Positions 35,729 to 53,563 of a stretch of DNA of 64,000 nt are shown here, one piece after another. The DNA lies in assembly GCA_905250075.1 (NCBI GenBank), contig CAJNOP010000001.1, positions 1-64,000 on the forward strand, in the 5' to 3' direction. The notes below the pieces were generated by a model, which saw only the letters and a list, made by a program, of their open reading frames with translations, searched no databases and was not told the DNA's origin. The DNA comes from Rotaria sp. Silwood1 (lineage: Eukaryota > Rotifera > Eurotatoria > Philodinida > Philodinidae). The position numbers and the translations under genes are program-made. Position 1 is the first letter of the stretch, and each line of letters starts with the position of its first letter.

Positions 35729-36054
35729 TTATTAATTGGCTGTTGCATTTTAGAAAAATTGTTGATATCATAAATTGAGTCAATAAGCAACAAAATTGAT
35801 TTCCTTTAGTAGTGATCATTCAGTGAACTGGTAAATTTTCTTCAGAAAATTTTTAATAATACTTGAAGGTTTTTATAATTTTAAGTATCTATGATAAACA
35901 GTAAGAATATTATATTATTGCACTTCACAGTGGTCAAATAGAATGCAAAACCTTTTTTTTCTTTAACGGTAGTGTATAGCTACACTAAATTTATAGCGTT
36001 GCATTAGAGTTATAGTGTTTTGTAATTTAATAAAATTGTCAATGCAAGTACATA

Positions 36055-36832
36055 GGATGATTCAATAGTTTCCTGACTTCATTATATCTATTTAGGGAAA
36101 CAACATTCTGTCTATCTTTCGATAGCATATATTCGAGCTAGTTGTTGTGATATTCCATGAGGAGATTCATCCTTTTAATGTATTCGACAAAAAATCTTTC
36201 GAAGTAAACAATAGGTATTGAATTGACCTCCTGGGGTCTTACCACTGCCAAACTATTGAAGCTGCTTATTTTACATGTTGTTCAAAATATTCATGATGAA
36301 AACTGATCGGATTAAACCATGACGATACAGTTTTGTTCAATAACCTTTATTTGTGATTTTACACATTTATTACTAACACTAATATAGATAGAATTACTAT
36401 CCACTACAGAAATTACTAGATAACAAATAATAAATCGAATGAAATTAAAAAGTTGACATATGTGATTGTTTTTGATATCCTTAACAATAAATCTCGCTTG
36501 GAAAACTAGTTTCGATAATAGTTTTAATCCAATATGGCGATGGCATATCTATGTCTGATAGCTACTAATGGTATTACATAAAATCTGTTCACCAATTATG
36601 AATTTCTCCGAATTTTTGCGGGCTCTGAAAACTATTGAATTTCAGCTGCAACCAAGCAGGTCATTTCAATACCTATTGTTTACTTTGAAAGGATATCTGA
36701 AGAGTAAATTAAAAAGATGAAACTTTCCATACAATATCATAACAACTAGCTCGAATATATGGTGTAGAAACATGGATGCAATGTTGTTTCCTTAAATACA
36801 CATAGCGAAGTTCGAGAACTTTTGAATCACTC
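36055..36832. mobile_element. Mariner-like MITE with ~190-bp inverted arms, flanked by TA
   Basis: The ends read GGATGATTCAATAGTTTCC on the left and, complemented, GAGTGATTCAAAAGTTCTC on the right. TA lies at both edges (36053-36054 and 36833-36834), the Tc1/mariner target. The arms stay alignable for about 190 bp, with shared blocks ATATATTCGAGCTAGTTGTT and AGTAAACAATAGGTATTGAA. The 400-bp middle has no transposase frame, so the element is non-autonomous. Confidence 0.7.
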
Positions 36833-36834
36833 TA

Positions 36835-37592
36835 TGTCAAGACGATCAATTAATGAAAATTGAATATGACTTCAAAATTTTTTATGTAATTAACTCTACA
36901 ATGGAATTTGATTTTACCTAAGAAGTTAATTTTCAATATAGGAATTCACAGAATCTGAATCACTTGCTCATATTTCTTGTGCTGATCATTTAACCAGTCC
37001 ATATTATAACATTGAGATATTAAATAGAATGTGAACTTAAACTAAAAAAAGAATTAACATGAAATAGAGAACATTTAGTTTTGGTCTGAACTCTTTAGCA
37101 TGATTATTAAAATATTGATGTTGATATGTACTTGCTACTCATAAATGATTCTAGTAGATCAAATTAATATCTGATACATCTGAATTTCTATATCATATCT
37201 TGAATATATTATTATGAAACGTTTTGGACCCTATGGAATTAGGACCATCTTGTCCATATCTATATCTTGTACTAATTACAATCTTTGAACTCTCTCTGTA
37301 TAATTATAATCATATCATCATAAACTAGAAATTAAAATTAAAAATATCCATAACGATTATATCTATATCGGCAGTGTTTCATATTAAAAAAAGATTTTGT
37401 CCAAAATAAAAAAAAATGGAGAAGAGACAATCAAATATAACAACAACGACTAAATGTTTGTCTGATCAATACACTACACAATATACTGTGATAACAATGA
37501 CTTGAAAAAATGAAGAATAAAAAGAAAGTATTGCATGCTACACATACATATGATATACTCAATAAAAGAAAAAGCATCAAAAATCATATTTT
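36835..37592. other. AT-rich intergenic, nothing recognised
   Basis: No open frame of note and no repeat with defined ends. The last 200 bases lie directly downstream of the unknown gene's stop and probably hold its polyadenylation region. Confidence 0.4.
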
Positions 37593-38843
37593 CTAGAAAA
37601 GACCATTGTTCGTTAATTGAACATATTCATTATTGTTTTTTATATTAGCCATAGCATCTAAGAGATCTAATAAAACAAAAAAACTAAAAATAATGAAGAG
37701 AGAAAAACAAACCATGTTTCTTACCAAAATAAAGTGGAGTAAAATGAAGTTGTAATGTACGTTCATCAATTGTTATCAATTGAGGACTAAAAACAGGTTG
37801 TTCTTGTTGTGGTGACATTTGTATTGGAATATTTTGGGGTTGTTGTTGTTGTTGTTGTTGTTGAGAAATAACAGTCGATTGTGATTGTACTTGTATTGAT
37901 GTTGGTGTTTGAAGAACAGTAGCAACAGGATGTGAAGGTGGTGAATCTCCATCAACTTCACTTTCATCACTAGTTACAGGTGGTGATGCTGGTAAACCCA
38001 TACATTCATGAATTAAACGCATAACACCTGTACGATCATAATCATGAGGACGTACAGATGATGGAAAACTACAAAACAAAGAATTGTTTTATCTTTATAT
38101 TCAATAGAAAAAGACATACCGTCGAAAAAAACTATTAATACGTTGTTCAATTACTACATCGGACATTTGTGGATTGAGTTTGAGTAATTGAAGAATTCTG
38201 TGTCTGAAAAAAAATATTAAATTTTGATTTATATATATATGTATACATATAAACAATTCATTATATTTATGACTTACACAAGAAATACTTCAATTCCACT
38301 TTCACTTGCTACTGCATCGACATGTAATCGTCGAAAACCAAGACGTCGATTATGTAAATATTGTCGAATAAGTGGAGCATCATGTCGTGTTAATATATAT
38401 GCTGTTAATTCACCTTCACTCCATGGACGTGATGATGATTGCTCACGAATAACTGTTACACCTAAAATCTAAAAAGCAAAGAAAACACACTTTATAAAAA
38501 AAAAACAAAAACAAAAACAAAAACAAAAATGACGTACACGAGCACCATGAATTTCGCGTCTTAATAAAATTTCCCATTCATGTGGTTGCATCATATGATC
38601 AAGATTGTGTACAATTAACATGACTAATGTCAAATCTGAACTTGAAGATCTACGAATATTTAACAAAAATAAAATAATAAGAAAAATGAGTAAAAATTAA
38701 ATATACTCGTCATGCTCATCTTCACTGTATTGTGAATGAGTGCTGATATCTGTAAATGAATAAAAGATCAATCTTCTATGTTGAAAAACGAAACCATTTT
38801 TTTTATATACAGAAAACTCACTATGTCGTCCTCGTCCGTACAT
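37593..38843 (-). CDS. Conserved-looking protein of unknown function with a poly-Gln tract
   Basis: Seven exons (38822-38843, 38707-38749, 38538-38649, 38278-38468, 38120-38203, 37725-38068, 37593-37666) keep phase throughout and give about 289 residues. The start is MYGRGRH followed by a Ser/Asp/Glu-rich stretch. Residues about 22-165 look folded: LVMLIVHNLDHMMQPHEWEI, LLRREIHGARILGVTVIRE, TAYILTRHDAPLIRQYLHNR and GIEVFLVHRILQLLKLNPQM. The second half is low complexity (SPPSHPVATVLQTPTS, then eight glutamines), and it ends LLDAMANIKNNNEYVQLTNN. I do not recognise the domain. A nuclear or cytoplasmic adaptor is a guess from composition. Confidence 0.7.
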
Positions 38844-41800
38844 TATTGTATGTATTTGTTACTTCTATTAATTTAATGTCGTTGTTGTGTTCGTGTCCAC
38901 CCAAACTGAATCGTAGAAACGAATAGAATTATTCATATTATGCGTCTTTATTTATTCATTTCTCTCTTCCAATTTATCACATGGTATATACTTTAGTCAG
39001 TTGGTTAAGTCTAATGTATTTTCATAATGATTCATCAGATTGTTTTGTTTTAATATTATATCTAGTTTATCTTTCACTGTCTCTGATCAAAAACAAAGAA
39101 AAGAAAACGAATCATATATTTTTAAGAATTTAAAAAAAAAGAAAAATCTACTATTCATATCATTGTATCATTATCTTAATTGTCAATCAATAAAGTATCA
39201 ATCATCTTTCAATAATATATAGACGACTGAAGTACCACTATTCATCAATAGATATATTCCTATATTTAAAAAAAAATATACAAAAAAAAAACTTCTGTAA
39301 TTGTTTTTATGAACGAATAACAGAAAATAAAGAGTAGTAATACTCTTTGCAAAATCATGAACAAAAGAAAATCTTAATAACGAAATAAAGAAAAGAAATA
39401 TAAGTATTTAACTATTTATCATACAATAATATTATTTATACATTCTTTTATCTAATTCCTTGATTAAATAAGTTAATTGTAGAATATTAATGTTATTTTA
39501 GTTTAGAATTACCAACATCAAGTTTTTTTTGGTTTAAAAAAGATATTTTCACACTTGTTGAATTAATAATGCAATCTTTGAAAACTATCAATAATGCTTC
39601 GTATGTTTCATTAAAATTATTTTCATATTGAAAATGAATTATTCTATCTTCATTATATAGTTTTTCGAAAGAACAACTAGAATTAATTCTAAAAAGTGAT
39701 CAATTTTAAAAGATACATTCATTAAATATTAAATTCAATAAATTCTTTTTTTACATCATCATTTTATGATAATTGAGTTCATCAAGATCTTTTATTATCA
39801 AAATATTCAATAATAAAAACTCTATAAATAGTGATTGTTAAATAGATTCATAAACTGTATAAAAATTCTTTCATTCATTTCATACCGACAAATATATCGA
39901 AAGAGCTACTTTCGTCTCACATTACGAAATCGTACCATATTCGTCCATATGAATGTCCACGCAAACATTCGACAATATCAAACTTCTGATCATCAAGAAA
40001 AAGAAGAAACTTAAGATAGTCATACAATTGTTATAAAAGTCTTGAACTTGGAAATCAATCAAGATTAGTTAGAGTTTTCAACTAAAACTGGTTTAGCACA
40101 AATAAAATAATGAAGGCATTGATTTAAATGTATTTAAACCTATTGCCTATCAATGATTCGTACATATCTTTTGCAAAAATTATCGTGAAAAAAAATGCCA
40201 CGAGTTCTACAATTCCTAATGAATAACAATAAAAGCATGATTTACAAAAAGATTTTTTTGTTAAAGAGTGAAAAGTTAAGATAGAAAGCAATAAATTCTT
40301 ACATTGAAACTTAAAGACAACATTCATGAATGAATCCATAGGAGTTTCACCTAAGTTTTACATATATTGACGGAGTTTTACTTATAACACAATAAGTCTA
40401 TTTTGAAAAAGCTTCAAAATATAATATACTTTGGCACATAGCATTTTGTTTTTGACAGAGATAATTTAACTTCAAAAAAAAATATTAATTTTCTTTCATA
40501 ATGTCTTGCCCTTCGACAAATATTTTGTTTGATATGATAGAAGTGCATTCATCAATCAATACAAATACTTTGTCTTTAACAATAAAACAATGCAGAGCTC
40601 AGACGTCTTCTTCAACGACCATCACTGTCATTCACTATCCGACAGCTATTTCCTTCACGGTCAGAAAATAGTCTCTTTTTCTCGGTCGAAGAACATAAAT
40701 GACCACTAATAGATAAAAACAAAAGCGCATATAAAATATATTCTTACGCATTAGTGCATTCGTTTTCTCTTTCTATTTTAAGCAATGCTTGTTGAATTGC
40801 TTTTTTTACATTATAAAATGACTATTGCAGCGGTTGATATATGTTTGATGGCTTTGGTCGTATTTTATTTTCAGTTTTCAACTATTCTGAAAATCGATCG
40901 TTTCTTTTGTTTTAGTAAAATCCATTGGCGTTTAAAATCGTGAAGAAACGTTTCCAGAATGGAATGCTCTCCTAAGTTTGAAACAATATTCAAGCAAACA
41001 ACTGAAAAGGAAAAGAAACTGCTGTCTTTAATGACAATTGATGGTGACTTTGAAATTATTCCTGGAAAAGGTACCAATATCAATCAGTTATATCAATTAG
41101 AACATGAATATGAAGAAAAAAGATATGCTAATATGACTGAACTTGAATTGGTGAAACAATTCATCAAATATGACACTGTCGATATTACAAACATGAATAT
41201 CGTATACATATCTGTTAATGAGTTTTTCTTAACATTAAGATGGTCACGTTAGAAGTAAGTAAAATGATGAACGGAGCTTAACAAGCAAGAAAACTTTTCT
41301 ATCCTATGTGAAACGTGTCGGTCACTATGATGAAGTTGATGATTACATTATGAGCATTGACATATTCTTATTTTAAAAATTTTGAGCTGAATGAAAATCA
41401 CTTGTTTTTGCAGTTTAATGTTCGCTGGTAGACAGATTTATTGAAGCAAAATGCATATCATATGTATAAATAAACATCACTTTTGGACTATAGATCAGTC
41501 TGATTGAATATCTTTTTGTCGAATATTTACAGTGAAGAACATTATAGGTTAGTGCCGAAACTAACATGAACCATAATATTCATGTTGCTTGTAGAAAATG
41601 ACTAGTTTTCTATTGATGAACAAGTTGATGAAATTGATGATACGGGATTTAGAAAAAAGAATCAATAAAGAAAATTCAGTTAACCGTCGTGTTACGGCTA
41701 AAACTCGAAAATAACACTTAATATTCAACATCAAACGAAAGGTATATCATGAAAGTTTAAGTATATAAAAATGTGAAGAAAATTTTAGCTAGGAACGATA

Positions 41801-44321
41801 GATAATTGAGATATCGAAGAAGAATCTCGTATATTTTATGCTCCTAAGACTCGTAAAAAACCGAGCTGCATGCTCTCCCATAGATACATGCTGAAAACCT
41901 ATTTACTTTCGTCATCACTAGTCAAAACATGAATAGATGTAGGCTAAAAAGCATCGATCTTAATTGGCGAGAACAAAAAAAACTAGTGACATCATAATTG
42001 TTCTATTTTTAAAATGATTGTAGTTAATTATATATAATACAAACAACAGACTTTAGATAAGCAAGTAAAATCATTTGTTGACTGTACTTGTGATTCAATT
42101 TTACAGACTAAATTTAGTTTAATAAAGTATATACACAGAATTTCGCACTTTATTTTTTGTTTTTAGCTGATTGTACAGTAGACAATTAGAAATAAAGAAT
42201 TAAAAATGATTCACTAGAGTACATTGTCATTGAAGTAAAAGTGAAGAATTTAGAATAATGTAAAACCTTTTTTTCGAATTTTTTTACTATTCGTCTCATT
42301 CTTCAATTTCTGCTATTTGATAAAATATTAGTGTCTGTCCGTTGTAATAATTAAATTACATTATAATTTAAAAAAATATAGCAAAATTTTAATATGTACT
42401 TGTCACTAAGATTTATGAAACAATTTGTATGCATTATATGATGACCTTCATTACACAAGAACATATACGATTATCATGTTTTCTATGAATTGTAATCAAG
42501 ACGATAATGATATTCTTTTCGCCATTCCTCTCTTCTATTGTTGTGAAACACCATTAGACACTTATTTTCCTTTAATAATGAATGAAAAATATTATTATTC
42601 GATCTTTTCATGAAGTATAAAATGTTTTAACAAAGCTAACTTCAAATCAGGAGTCATTATTTGACTTGAATTATGATCGAACATCTCTGTAACACGAGGA
42701 AAAGTTTTGGAACAGTATTAAGGACAATATATATATATTGTGCATTGTAAACAAAATCTGAAAAAGACCGAATATTTCTAAAACAAATTAATTAATCAAG
42801 AAAAAAGGGCAAGGTTTCCAATGATCCTCAAATCCACGAGGTTATCAAAACCTTTAATTATTTGTAGTTTTATTTTTAATGCCGTTTATTAAACAATTTA
42901 TATCAAGAAAAAAAACTACACTTTCCACAGATATTAGTTTTTAGACTTGTTTTTCTCAAGAAGTATTGATTCATATTTTTCTAAAACAATAATTACAGTT
43001 TTCATAAGCTGTTGTTTATTAGACTTTGAGTATAGTAACAATGAATATGTATTCTTATATAGATTCTAGATTGTTAATTCAACATCATTATATGAGAGTA
43101 TTTGTTATTTTTATCATTTACAAAACTAATTATATTTCTAGACATGAAACAGTTTCTAATCAACGAATATGCTAGTCAATCGATATCTCCAAAACATATA
43201 AAGTTAGCCTTTCCTGTAATTGCATGCTATAAGACTTGAAGCAAAGAAAAACTGTCTCTTACAATACTGATAAATCTTTTATAGCTCCACACGAGTATTA
43301 TTTGCAATAAAAGAGGCTTCTTCGAAAATGAAGCCTTAATACAAAAATTCATTATGGGGTTATAAAGTCATTTAGAATTAGTATCTAAGTGAAACCTTAT
43401 CCGTAAGAGATGTTTTTTTGACAAATTTGTCATATAAATTTTTGTAGACTCATTAGAAGTAGAAATCATTAGATCAATCATTATTATGACAAAAACATGG
43501 AGCCGAACGTATCATCAAACATTGAAAATGATTAGCTATTAATGAAACAAATCTTTTTTTTTTCAAAAACTTTTCTTTCAAGCACGTCTGTTGACATTTT
43601 TTCTTTATTTTCAAAAATAATGAATTCGACATATTCTTCATATATATTGTTTTTTCTTTTATTTCTGACATCATGAATGTGATCTTTTGAACAAAAAAAA
43701 AGAAAAGACAAGAAAAGAAAAAAGACAGAAAAGAAACGAAGAAGAGTTATATTGGTATGTGTTATATAGGCTGCACACATATAGAAAGAGAAAAAAAAAC
43801 AAACAAACAAACAAACCAAAAAAGGACGACGATCAGCATCAGCAGTACAACAATTAAGTAGCAAGAAAAAAAAAATTTGAGAACAAATATAAGTATAGTG
43901 TATATATGTGTATGTGTGTGTGTCTTTTTCAAAAAGTGCAAAAAAAAACAAAAAAAAAACATGTGAAAATATGTGTGTATGTATACACGAAAAATGTGAT
44001 TGATGGAAGATGTTGATATTGATTGTCGAAACAATCTATTGAATCGAATAGAAAAAAAATGCGATGGACTACACACACACACACACTGTTCACAGGTCGC
44101 CGCGCGTATCTAAATTCTTTTCTTTTTATTTTTTGTATAGAAACAAATAATGTATCGAAATATGAAGTAAGTGATTTTTCTTTTTTTTATAAAAAAAATT
44201 TTCAAGTGAACGAAACAAAAAAAACACGGTTAGAGAAAGAGATAACTAGGAACAGGCGCTGTACACTGAAGAAAACAAAAAAAAAAGAGATACAGAAAAG
44301 GAGAAAGCTATGAGCACGTTA
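38844..44321. other. Long gene-poor interval (5.5 kb)
   Basis: AT-rich with many poly-A/T runs and GT/AC microsatellites near 43905-43925 and 44072-44085. Apart from the candidate small frame at 40959-41252, no coding sequence is supported. Frames at 43532-44082 (minus) and 44023-44313 (plus) are driven by low-complexity sequence. No bounded repeat was recognised. Confidence 0.45.
40959..41252 (+). CDS. Candidate 97-residue protein or exon, unknown
   Basis: This frame has the most protein-like composition in the interval: FETIFKQTTEKEKKLLSLMT, IDGDFEIIPGKGTN, then QLEHEYEEKRYANMTELELV and KQFIKYDTVDITN. A TTTTGTTTTAG acceptor-like site lies about 40 bases upstream, so it might be a spliced exon. 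It has no recognised domain. The last 20 residues look less protein-like, and the real end may be a donor near 41155-41210. It may equally be a relic of a decayed gene. Confidence 0.3.
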   Translation: MECSPKFETIFKQTTEKEKKLLSLMTIDGDFEIIPGKGTNINQLYQLEHEYEEKRYANMTELELVKQFIKYDTVDITNMNIVYISVNEFFLTLRWSR

Positions 44322-48813
<4,492 letters not shown>

Positions 48814-49336
48814 TTTCTGTTTGTCTTTTGTTGTAAGGGGAAAAAAACAAATAATTATCCGAAAAAAAAAGTTTGTCAGAATAATCTTCTTTTTTTTGGT
48901 ATTCTGGTTATATTATTGATGATTATTCATCGTTTTTATTATTGGCTATTAAGAGAAAAAGAATCTGAAAATATACAAAAGAAAAGAAATCACTCAGCTG
49001 ATGCGTAGATGCATTGAACCATTAGCATAATTTCGCCCTCTTTTATAAATGACGTTATTTGTTATTTGTTTTCTATGAATGTTTCTTTGTGTTGATGGTA
49101 CAAACCAATGAAATATAAGATGCGCCACATATCTAAACAATTTGGACGATGTGTGGCGCTATATATTTATATTTATATTTAGAATACATTATTTCTCAAG
49201 TAAGAAAAAAAAAACAAAACATCATGATTGTTATATTTATTACTGTGGATTTTGACTCAGGATAAAGAAATGATTGATCTCTTATATTAGTTCTATTATA
49301 TTTTAGCCTTAAAACATAAAAAAGAAAAAAAAGAAT
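48814..49336. promoter_or_regulatory. Shared upstream region of CK1 (-) and zinc-finger gene (+)
   Basis: Only 523 bp separate the two start codons, so the promoters must lie back to back here. The pair AGATGCGCCACATATC (near 49119) and ATGTGTGGCGCTATA (near 49150) forms an imperfect inverted repeat around GCCACA/TGTGGC at the middle. That is the only GC-containing motif in the stretch and a candidate shared control site; no TATA box can be assigned. Confidence 0.4.
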
Positions 49337-52300
49337 ATGGAATTAGGAGAACTTCAAACTCTTATAAGTAAAGCTATTGAACAGACAAAACCTGATCAAA
49401 TTGTTCCACTAATGAATTGGCTCGATGGAGAAGTTTCCAAGTATCGACTCGCAGGTTTATGTAAGTATTATAATTTAGAACAAAATAACAAAAAAAAAAA
49501 AGATTTTATTATTGATAATATTAGTTTTAGAGAAAAATAAAAGATAATAGAGAAATTTCAAATTTATAATCAAAATTTCGAAATTCATTGTTCTTTGAAC
49601 TATACTTAAAAAAATTTTAAGTTTTTATTTGGTTGCTTTTAATCAATTGAATCTTTTGATTAGAAATGTTATTATTTTTTTTTTTCATATATATTTTTAG
49701 AATGAATATGAATATATTTCCTATTTTACATATTGATTGAATTATTCCAGTTAGAGTACGATATTTAATGATATTCAAAGTTAATATATAATATTTTTAA
49801 TAGATTTCTATATGTTAAATGAGAATTTCGAATATATTGTTAAATTTGCGCAATTGTTATTGAATAGGTATTACGTAAAAAAGAAAAACGCAATAAATAG
49901 ACTGGTGTAATTATTGATATTTTGTTTTTTGTAACTCATGGATACGTTCGGTAAACTTTAAATCAGACTTAACAATTGAGGATGGTTCACGTCCTAAAAA
50001 TGTTCTACTTTCTGCTGATTATTTTTTATAGATCCTGAATAGAAAATTTATCTGAAAAACTATTTGCCGTTCTCTAGCAGAAAGTAAAATTAAAATCAGC
50101 AGACAATATTGTTCTGAGATGAGTAGAATTAAAGAAAGAATGGTTTAATGGCCAGGTCGTCTCTTATGAGAAAGGACTAGGTCATGATGTACTTCGGTAT
50201 TTTAGTCATCATTTCTAGTACTCCGAGAATGAAAGTACTTGCTTCCGAATTCAATCATTCCCGACTCATAATAAATATCAACAAGTCCTACTTTGTTCAA
50301 TTTTTAGAATTTCTTTTTTTCGATAATTTTAATCTCAAGGAATTTTGTGTCCTTCCAGATGAGAAAATCTGGATAAAGAAAATGTATTATCTATAGATTT
50401 ATTTAATAAATAAATATTTATACAGAAAAATATTATTTTAGTATCATCTCCGATTCAATCAGTAATAACTCCAAAAATAAATAATGGTCAACGTTTTGTA
50501 TGTACTTGTGGTCGATCGTTTGCTGCCGAAATCACAATACGTGAAACGACAAATGTTGAAACAAGTTCACCACCAGCTACGCCAATGTTTTTGTTTAAAA
50601 ATGATCTCAAACATCAACAACATTCACAAGAATCAATGTCAAAACGTCCTCGAATATTAATGATTGAACCACCAACATCTGTTATTCCAACAACGACAAC
50701 AACAACATCAACATTATCATTAGCCGAGCGATTGAATTCATCAACGATGGTTTCGAATTGGCAAATAACAAATTTTAAAACTTATGAAAATAGTCCAGGT
50801 TTGTATTTTAATCTTTTTCATGTTGTTCTATGAACAAAAGAAAAATTATTTTTTGTTTTCTTTTTTTTCTAGAATTAATGACAGTCGAATCCAATCGCGG
50901 TGAAAGTGATATTGAATTATCAAGTGATGAATCAAGATGTTTAGAAGATATTGATTCTGTTCTATCGCCAGATAAAACTACTGTATCAAATTTTATTTAC
51001 TCAAGTAGTTTATGGCCACCATCTCTGTCTCCATCTACAAATGGTTGCTTATCTTATTCGATTCATGATCATGAAGATAATCGGCAGCATCATCATCAAC
51101 AACAGCAACAACAACAACAAACTGTAACTCTTAAATCAGTAATAAATGAACCATTATCACCTGTGCCTGCTCTTATGCATGATGGAGAATCTGGAAAAAC
51201 AGTTGCAACAATACATCGTCGACCAATGCTTGTTGCATTTACTGATCCAGAAGCTTGTTCACCGACAGGTCCAACACATTTTAAATGTACTCATTGTCAT
51301 GAAACATTTGATAGTTTATTACTTGGACAAGAACATGCTAATAATGGCATGTGTACATCTGATAACACGATTAACGTATGTCATAGATTTGTAGTGTTTT
51401 TTCTTTATATCGTAACTAAAAGTATGACATTGAACTTAAAGTCTTTATGGAAAACTATTTTTGAGACCTTAGTTGTAATATATTAATGAATGATGAAAGA
51501 CAAGTATCTAGAATTTGTATTTCCACCTCACAGATTTGAATCAATATCAGTAAGGCTTGATCACTAACACATTAGGAACTAATGAGTGAATATAATAATT
51601 TCATCGTAGATCAAGGCTACTGATTAGAAAGAAACTGGTAAAGGTTTTCCTTTTCGAAAACATTGCGTAGTTTCCTCAAAGTGTTTTTCAAAATTTCGTA
51701 GGAGATCATGCTAGAATGAGAATTTTAGCTCTCTACTTTTTATAAAGATTCATAGAAAGATCCCTTCTCTAAAAAAAAGAAACAAATATTACAGAAAGTC
51801 AATGATTTCAGTATACGTTCTGTCGAATTTTTAGCTGCTCCCGCTAATGTCTTGAACGAGTAGGACTTATCGCAATCGGACTCGAATAACACGATCCAGT
51901 ACCCGACTGGAGCTAATCAGCAATCCGACAAATACTTTCACAATCATAGTACGGTTTTCAAACTTTTATTTTATATGAAAAAGTATATTATTTCATTTCT
52001 TCCATAAGTAGGATCAAAAAAAAGGAGATAAACTCAAGTTCCAGAAAAAAGCAAGTGATTCTGAATTCACTTGGTGTCTTTCTACTTCTAAAATCTCATC
52101 AATTTTGATAAGTATATGTCTGCTGACTGCTGATGATGTTGAATTGAGACAGTGCTGGTGCCAAATGTTATAATTGTGAAATATATACATGAATGCTTTT
52201 CCATCCATCATCTGTACATGAATTTTTATTAAAAACGAACTCTTATGATAAAAAAAATATCATTTTCGATTTCTGTGGCTTATTGTCAAGTACAATCAAT

Positions 52301-53563
52301 GGCTTAAGTTTTTACTATTATGCTTTTATATAAATAGAAGTTGGTAAAAATAAAAATATTTTAAAATGTTGAGGTCTCATTAGTTGCTAGATGGTATCCA
52401 GAAATGATCTCATACCCAGAGCTAAACTGTCTCGGTGATTTTTCACTCCGGCTCATGCTCTAGACCAGGCCAAATGTCGAATACCTAGGCGAATTTCAAA
52501 ACACTATTTTCCATGTTCGAAAACAATGGGAAGCCTTGATATAACATCCTACATTCACACTCGGATAGGATACATTTATTTTTCGACTACTAATTTATCT
52601 TAAATATACTATATTGAATTCGGATGAATGAAGATCATCAAATGTAATTATGAACTCTATTTTTATCATGAGGAAAATACTAGTATAATTGACCTAGAGA
52701 CGTTTTAGTTATAATTAAATACTCAGCAAAATTATCGAAGAAAAAAAATTATTCTCAACGTATAGAAGATAATTGATAGTTTTCTTTTCTTATCTTTTTT
52801 TTAGGTACTTGAGAATTCGGATTCTCATGTATCACCGACAACACCATTATTCGATTCTCTTCAAGAAAATGTGGTATATAAAAAAAGAAGAATTTGATCA
52901 ATAAATTTCTTTTTTTTTGTATCTCTTATCTAATTAGGATGAAGTACTTAATGCTCGATTGGATTCAAAAGCATCTTGTCCAATTTGTACGATCATTAAT
53001 TTTGAAAAAAAGAACAATTCGATTATTTATACAAAAAATTAATTATTGTCTTTTTTTCTTATTTAGGTAATAAAATATTTAGTAGTGTTCATACAATGAT
53101 ACGTCATAAAACATCAATACATGATAGACAAGTTCGATATGGATGCAATATTTGTGGTCGTTTCTTTTTTCGTAAAGATAAATTAACATCCCATATGGTA
53201 TATCATCAAGATTTTGATACCTACGTGTGTTGTTTTTGTTCACTTGGATGTAAATCACGTATGTTAATGAGACAACATTTAAAACGAGAGTAAATATTGA
53301 TTTCAATTATTTAAATCTAATGAGAAAAATGAAAACAAAAATGATAATGTTTTTTTTTTGTCTCTTATCATTTTAGTCATGTTATATCAGGTGAAGATAT
53401 TGGTTTTAATGAAATACTTAGTCGATGTCAAGTTAAAAAATCTTTAAACATAGAAACAAATATGTCTGTTGCTTATGGTGCTGATAGACAAATAATATCT
53501 TTAAAACGAAATATAAATACTATTTCAGCTGAAAGCGATATTAAGCAAGCGGCTAGTAATTAA
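49337..53563 (+). CDS. C2H2 zinc-finger protein
   Basis: Seven exons (49337-49460, 50442-50798, 50873-51375, 52805-52873, 52938-52986, 53067-53289, 53377-53563) keep phase and give about 503 residues. The N-terminus MELGELQTLISKAIEQTKPD is short and helical. Next come low-complexity Thr/Ser runs, an acidic patch (SDIELSSDESRCLEDIDSVL) and a His/Gln tract. Zinc fingers sit at the C-terminal end: FKCTHCHETFDSLLLGQEH (irregular), CPICNKIFSSVHTMIRHK, YGCNICGRFFFRKDKLTSHM (canonical) and YVCCFCSLGCKSRMLMRQHL. The finger CPIC-NKIF is split by an intron after its first cysteine pair begins, and it is seen only once the exons are joined. A sequence-specific nuclear regulator is likely; the target and orthology are unknown. 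Introns of 1.0 and 1.4 kb are unusually long for the window. Confidence 0.85.

Noticed and set aside
43532-44313. Overlapping open frames on both strands.
   Set aside because: They are dominated by poly-F, poly-K and CA/GT microsatellite translation, with no splice structure.
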